From Rotaria macrura (taxonomy: Eukaryota > Rotifera > Eurotatoria > Philodinida > Philodinidae), in contig OENT01000504.1 in NCBI GenBank assembly GCA_900239685.1, forward strand, positions 1-64,000: a DNA stretch of 64,000 bases, in the 5' to 3' direction. A program made the position numbers and the translations under genes. Positions 58,339-64,000 of this stretch are shown piece by piece; positions within the stretch are counted from its first letter, which is position 1, and each line of letters opens with the position of its first letter. A model generated the notes under the pieces. The model was not told the DNA's origin, made no database searches, and saw nothing but the letters and a program-made list of their open reading frames with translations.

Positions 58339-60100
58339 TTCAATAGTATTTAACTGCAATGATCGTAATGAACGTTATTCAGGGTTCAAGTCGTGAATAT
58401 ATATAATTAATAATACATGTTAAGTTTAAATAAAACTAAAAACTTAAGGAAAATGTTTTGTAATTTTAATTTTCTTCATTATTTTTGATGTTCGGAAGAA
58501 ATATTAGGCAGTTAAAATAAAAAAACAGGACATGTGATCGAAATTATCAACAATTAGCAAGCTCAGTAAAGAGATGGTAATACAACAATGAACCACCATC
58601 GGTAATAAAAAAAAGCAAATAATTTATCTGAGAAAACAAAGCACAGTTCAGTGTCACTGAGCTACGAGCTGTAGGAATGATCACTATTATTAAACAACAA
58701 ATAATTCTTTTTAAAATTAGAATATATTATTAAATTAAATGCCACAGTGTCTCGTATTAAGAAAAACCGATGCAGTTACAGTTCGCATTCCGTTAGTAGT
58801 ACAGACCCGGAGTATATAATTGAGAAAAATAACATTTTATTGCAGTAGATGGATTTATAATCGACTTGCTTATTGCATAAACAAAAAATAGTAAAAAACA
58901 TGCATTTCAATTATACAGCTATAAGTTTATTCCTAAAGATATGGAAAAAAATGTTCTTAAACAACATGATTATGGATTTATGTTTCATGATGAATTTCAT
59001 TTGACCTATAACCAAGTTTTCTTTCTTTTAGTATTAGTGATTCCAAACAATGCATTTTAAAAACATTTTTCGAAAAATAGATTCTCAGATAATAAATCAA
59101 ATAAAAAAGAAGCATTCTTTGATAGCATTGCGAACTGAATGTTTTGCCACTCAACTACGACATATATATATGGATATAAAAGTTGCACTGTTGTCTGCAT
59201 CATATGTGCAACTTCGTGAACGTTCCACTGACTTAAAGTTACCATGTGGCGTGTCTTCGTGCTGGGCAGATGTGAAGATGGGAGAAATCATTATTAAAGT
59301 TGAAACCAACACTCAGACCCAATCGAACATTCTTCGCTGAAGACAATTAATCAGCTAATTTAAATATTTTCTGCTGGCAATTCCCCTTCATCTATATTGG
59401 CATTCCGATTGGTTGCGCTACATGCAGAATTCTATTTCCTATCAAATAGCTGTATATTCAAGAGAGATCATTGGACAGAAAATGACGATTTGATCTTGAG
59501 GGTGTGAATCTGTGTGATGCATTGATTTTGGATTGGCTTCTGCCAACTCAACTTAAGATCCCAGAAAGTAAGGGAAACGTATCATTCACTCACACCGATA
59601 CCCATGCACCCACACTCTGTTTTTCGTTGTTTTCCAGCCGTTCAGCTGAGACAGTCGCCAATATGACGACGGTATTTCGTAGTATTTTAAATGATCGTAG
59701 ACGACCGAATACATGATTTTCAAACCGTTAACAGTTAATATCAAGCGTATAAAATAAGATCAAAAGCGGTTGTGAAACTTTCGCTACCAGAACTTCAATT
59801 TATCGGGTACTCCGACAGCTGAGCCCCGACACTTGAGCCTTTCATAGACAGATGAATGCGGGTATGGATCTTCTCACCCGACGTGACACCCATATCCACA
59901 CCCACACCCTCACATCCACTGAGAACCACACGTGAACCCACGCTCACACCGTCAATCACACGAAAATCCACAGAGATACCAACAGCGACACTCAAACCTT
60001 TGTATAATTTTAACTTTAGTGAAGGGAAAAAAAGAATGGCAAAGAGTTAAAATGACTTATGGATTTTTACGAATAATTAAATTTTTTCAGTTAGTGTGTC
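58339..60100. other. Intergenic with telomere-like islands
   Basis: Open frames at 59050-59340 and 59504-59716 (+) have no recognisable domain. Telomere-like words occur at about 59.58-59.62 kb and, strongly, at 59.88-59.97 kb (CACCCATATCCACACCCACA followed by CCCTCACATCC and CGTGAACCCACGCTCACACC). Confidence 0.4.
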
Positions 60101-63100
60101 CTACTTGACATTAGTGATGCTTTCGAGATAGAAAGAACCAGTTTCATCGTCAATATTCCACTTTCCTTCAATCTTGAATTTGCCCAAGTTATCGTAATAA
60201 ATTTTTCCATTATATTTAACAGTATGCTTTGCAACGTATTGTTTTTTGAAGAAAACGTTTCCGTCATTATCATAATTTCCAGCCATTGTGAAAGGTCCAA
60301 CATCATCATTTCCTTGACCTGAAACTCTTCCTTCTATTAAGCTAAAGAAGTCGAAGGCCATGCCAAAAGTTTCCCCATATTGAGAATAGTTTCCTCTTAC
60401 AGCACCACCTTCAAAACGTGTAATGACGTGAGATCGATGAGAATTTTCATCCACATTCTCTTTAAGAACTTTATTAATTTGTTCTACAAGAGTATCGAAG
60501 CTGGAATCGAATTGACTTTCATCTTGCATATTGACTTTGCTTAAGGAATCGATCATCATCCCTATCCATGTTTTTTGGAGACTCTTCTCATTCTCAAGAA
60601 GAACAGGAACAATAGTCTTCTTCAATTGAGAAGCATATGTAAACTCTTTCTGACAATTAATACTTTTACTATAAGCAACAGTACCAAAACTAATAATCGT
60701 CGCAGCACCTTGAACGCCATTAGCCATAGCAGAGTTGATATTTCCTTTCATATCTCCAGCAATATCAAACCAAATAGGAATATTTCTTTGTTTGAGCATA
60801 TTTGCTACTCGCTTAACCAGCTCTTGACTATTCCATTGATAACTTAACATAACATGCAGCGGCTTAGGTCTTGATGATTGATTGCGAGAAACTTCTAGAT
60901 GGAATCTATCCGATAAGTCATCGAGAAGCCATCTTCCATCAAAAAAGAATTGAGATTCATTATGAGTTATAATTCCAGAATATTGAACATCATGTTGTCC
61001 GATATAATGCTTTTTAAACTGAAATTCGAAGTCTTGTGTACCCGATAAACAAGTATATGTCCCATTGATTACGAAGTCACCAACTTCATCAGCTCCTTCA
61101 CCAGCAATATATCCATTTATCATCGCAAACATATCAAATGTCATATCAAACTGTTTCCCAAACTGAATATAATAACCTTGCGCAAGAGTTTCATCGGCAA
61201 GAGTATCAACGAGCTGCGCTTCATCTTCAGAATCGCTGATATATGGATGCAATTGTCCTATAAGATCAGTAAGCTTTTGCTCAAAGTCACTAGTATTCGT
61301 CATCTGTATCCATAATGCACCAGAGCAAATGACACCAAGCCAGCCACTTTGAGAGTAACTATCTTGCGCCTTTATAGGCACTATAGGAATACCAGCTTCA
61401 TCGACATACGACAGAACATACTTTGCAGTATTGCTTGCTTCATATGCTTCACTCATTAATGGTACGACAACTCTTGCTTCTTGAGTTGCTGTTTTTATCA
61501 TATCACGTATTCGCATTGGTGGACAAACAGCTGGAATGCCTTTAGCAATCAATCCTTCAGCTATCTTTTGAGCTAAATCATATTGACATGGGCAATAGGA
61601 AATCATAACTTTACTTCCTTGTCTTCGTGAAATTTTTGGCTGTGGTACCTTTTCTGTTTCTGTTGTGTATGCACGTGGAAGAGTTAAATGGATGGAAAAT
61701 CTATCACGCATATCGTCTATTTTCCAAAGTCCTTCTATTACACAAGTTACTCCTTCCAAAGAAATCTTTCCTTCATATTTGATTGAGTGCTTTCCAACAT
61801 ACTGCTTGTGCATATTGATATCGCCACAGCCAGCTTCAAGCTTGTATTGACCAGTCATAGTAAAAGCTCCAACTTCATCGTCTCCCTGACCAAATACTTT
61901 TCCGTGTTTCAAGCCCAAAAACTAATGGAAATATATAAATCAGATATCAACAGAGGTTTCACGAGAGTAATTTCTAACTTGAATAGAAATCGGTCGCCGA
62001 AAGAAATTAAATTTTTGATTTAACTGTTTAAAACGATAAGCTATCATTAGGATTTCCTAACTACGAAATATTATACCTTTCTGACATTCATATAAAAAAT
62101 TCCAAAGCATTCAAGGAATGCTGGTCTCCAGAAGTGTCACATATCCAAGATTTTGAAGAAGTACTCACTTCTCCCGCGAAATATGCCGCATCTCCCATGA
62201 GAGAAGTAATATCCGACGCGGGGGATGCGCATATCTAAGGGAGATTATACATCTCCAATGGCAGATGGGCGCATTTCTCGAGTGTGGGTGTAACGTCCCC
62301 CATGGGAGATGTAGCATCTCCCGTGTGAAAAGTGAGCACTTCTCCAAAATCTTAGATATGTGACACGATTCCATGTATTGAAATATCTCCAGTCTCAAAC
62401 CACTGAACTGTTGTAGAGGAAAATGAAAAATACGAGAAGCGTTCGAAAAAGCCAACTTTTGGAATGGGAATTGAGACGTGTGTCGCTTGAATACTCTGGG
62501 GTTTTTTATATGAACATCAGAAACGTCTAATATTTTGGATTCAAGAACTCCTTATGATAGTCTATCGGATTGAACAGTTCGATCGGAAAACAAAATTTTT
62601 TCGGCGATCGACCTCTTTTCAAGTCAGTAAGTGCTCTAGTGGATCTTCTCATAGTATATATATCTTTTACTCCAATTTTATTAAATACCTTAAATTTCAT
62701 CGGAAACTCTTTGCCATATTGATGGTAACTGGCGCTCAAATCTCCCGATTTAGTTCCACCATAAAATAGATACTCTTCTATTGGCTGTGATTCATCTTCT
62801 TCATCTCTCACAAGAACAAGATTATTAGTTTTGATTCCCATTGAAATCAAGGATTTCATAACTTCATCAAAATCAGTTGAGCAGCTCTTTGTGGGAGCCA
62901 AAATAGCACCCAACCAATCTGTAGGTTGAAAATCTTCATTAATCTTAATGCTTAGAATCGGAGTTTTAGTTTGATCAGCATAATTCAACAATTTTGATCC
63001 TGTTTTTGACAATTGTAATGAAGAAGATGGAAAAACTAGAACAACGGCAGCATTTTCAATACCATGTGCAATTTTGTTGTTGATGTCTTGATTTTCTCTC

Positions 63101-63251
63101 GGATGATAAACTCTCAATTGTCGTTGAATGCAATAATTCTTCAGTTTTTCAGCCATTGATACACCAGATTCATCTCTTTCTGCGTAGGCAAAGAATATAT
63201 GCTTCTTCTCATAATGTGATGGTGTTACTGTTTCTGGCAGTTTCTCGGGAA
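60101..63251 (-). CDS. Protein with three TIR domains alternating with three beta-rich repeats (5' partial)
   Basis: Two exons visible, 63251-62671 and 61921-60101, joined in phase 0 across a 749-nt intron; about 799 residues. The first exon begins at an acceptor (TTTTTAG), so an upstream exon is missing. Order: TIR1 (HIFFAYAERDESG to about 62780), repeat 1 (split by the intron), TIR2 (KVMISYCPCQYDLAQKI), repeat 2, TIR3 (LHVMLSYQWNSQELVKRV), repeat 3. Each repeat has about 85 residues with the pattern FGKxF-x-M-x-F, G-x-G-x-D-x-VG-x-F, K-x-YxGxHxVxYxG and G-x-W-x-IDD. TIR domains either signal by self-association or cleave NAD. The C/E position, seen as INCQKEF in TIR3, keeps the Glu expected for NADase activity; TIR1 and TIR2 lack it. 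Cytosolic immune or stress role is inference. The intron holds a MITE. Confidence 0.85.
62134..62366. mobile_element. MITE in the intron of the TIR gene
   Basis: GTGTCACATATCCAAGATTT on the left is mirrored by AAATCTTAGATATGTGACAC on the right, with AGAAGTACTCACTT / AAGTGAGCACTTCT inside. The centre is rich in GGGAGATG/CATCTCCC words. It accounts for about a third of the 749-nt intron, which is much longer than the usual 50-75 nt in this window. Confidence 0.65.
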
Positions 63252-64000
63252 CTAAAAAGAAAGACGTATTATTTCAGTAACATGTCTTTTTCGAACATTT
63301 TCCAGAAAAAAAAAACTTTTTTCAACAAAGGTACAAACTTTTCGGAACGTGGCGCGAATGTAAACATGAATATTGTATTTGATTTAATCATACTCACACT
63401 CTTCGGTGCTTACCTATGGGTTGTACTTTCGGTCACTGTTACTCGCCTAACTAAGATGCTAGTGATTTTCTCTGCATCAGTATCTTAACCATAATGTGTA
63501 TCACTTCAGAATTCTATGAATTACGAGACAGTCAGAAGAGGTAATTTGTTTTTGAATATCTATGTTTCTCACCGTATATTCTTTGGTTTTTCGTTAAGGA
63601 ATACGATTTCCAGAACTTCATTAGATTTCATTAATACTCATATATACTTATATGAGTTTGATTTCCTCTAATAGCAGATCGAAATATTCTGACGTTCCTT
63701 TTTGATGTACTTCGGATCAATGTCAATTATTTTTTAAGTGAAAAATAATAAAGTTAAAGTTTCCTGGTTCTTTCTTATTGGGTCATTATCGATTGCGGAA
63801 CCTCTGGTAATAATGTGATTAGAGTAGAAAGTTTGTAAATTTGCTTATTTTTTTATTTCGTCGGTTTCTATACACTTTTGTAAAATCGCATAGTTCAGGT
63901 AACATAAGCGGGAATAATCAGATTAAAAACTGATTGCAATTATATACCTTTAATCATCTTTTAATCGATTACGAATCAATTAAAATCGGCAGTAAATATT
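63252..64000. other. Upstream of the TIR gene; nothing recognised
   Basis: The missing first exon(s) of the TIR protein may lie here or beyond the window. A donor-like GGTAAGC on the minus strand near 63407 has only a short open frame before it. No other feature seen. Confidence 0.35.

Overview
The window looks like nuclear DNA of an AT-rich invertebrate, most likely a bdelloid rotifer (Rotaria/Adineta type); this is an inference. Reasons: genes with many very short introns (about 50-75 nt, GT-AG); a decayed receptor of the EGF-plus-seven-helix type common in bdelloids; NAD:arginine ADP-ribosyltransferases with ankyrin or WWE modules; a bacterial/fungal-looking oxidoreductase gene carrying one small intron; many short fold-back elements; and scattered islands of (TGTGGG)-like sequence, the telomere motif reported for Adineta. 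All exon joins were made by eye from splice signals, frame and family similarity.

Layout. 1-9.3 kb: gene-poor, with clusters of CCCTA-type repeats and one short transposon with a 9-bp target duplication. 9.3-10.8 kb: pseudogene of an EGF/seven-helix receptor (+). 11.6-12.3 kb: STI1-motif protein with a mitochondrial-type N-terminus (-). 13.1-14.1 kb: fatty acid hydroxylase/sterol desaturase family enzyme (-). 14.9-15.3 kb: unrecognised one-helix protein (-). 17.3-22.4 kb: complete 12-exon BTB-BACK-Kelch gene, a clear KLHL20 orthologue (+), whose third intron holds a fold-back repeat. 24.5-29.0 kb: one gene for a secreted, apparently membrane-anchored protein with four trypsin-like domains in tandem (+); each domain has its own 12-nt microexon coding the substrate-pocket residues. 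32.6-33.3 kb: TMEM272-like four-helix protein (-). 34.1-35.2 kb: ankyrin + ADP-ribosyltransferase gene broken by one stop (-). 36.9-42 kb: nested repeats, a 10-bp minisatellite and an orphan reading frame. 42.4-43.5 kb: WWE + ADP-ribosyltransferase (-). 43.8-52.4 kb: mobile-element-rich, no convincing gene. 52.5-53.4 kb: NAD(P)-dependent oxidoreductase (+). 55.7-57.5 kb: two large palindromic elements, one with an assembly gap at its centre. 57.9-58.3 kb: small cysteine-rich protein ending in a CaaX box (+). 60.1-63.25 kb: protein with three TIR domains alternating with three copies of a beta-rich repeat (-), 5' end not found.

How it fits together. The genes do not form a pathway. The right two-thirds has the look of a subtelomeric or otherwise dynamic region: transposon remnants, telomere-like islands, a probable horizontally acquired gene and NAD-using stress or immunity-type genes (two ADP-ribosyltransferases, one TIR protein). 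The left part holds conserved housekeeping genes (KLHL20, desaturase). The most unusual item is the protease gene, in which position 189 of each protease pocket, the neighbouring cysteine and residue 192 are set by an in-frame 12-nt microexon.
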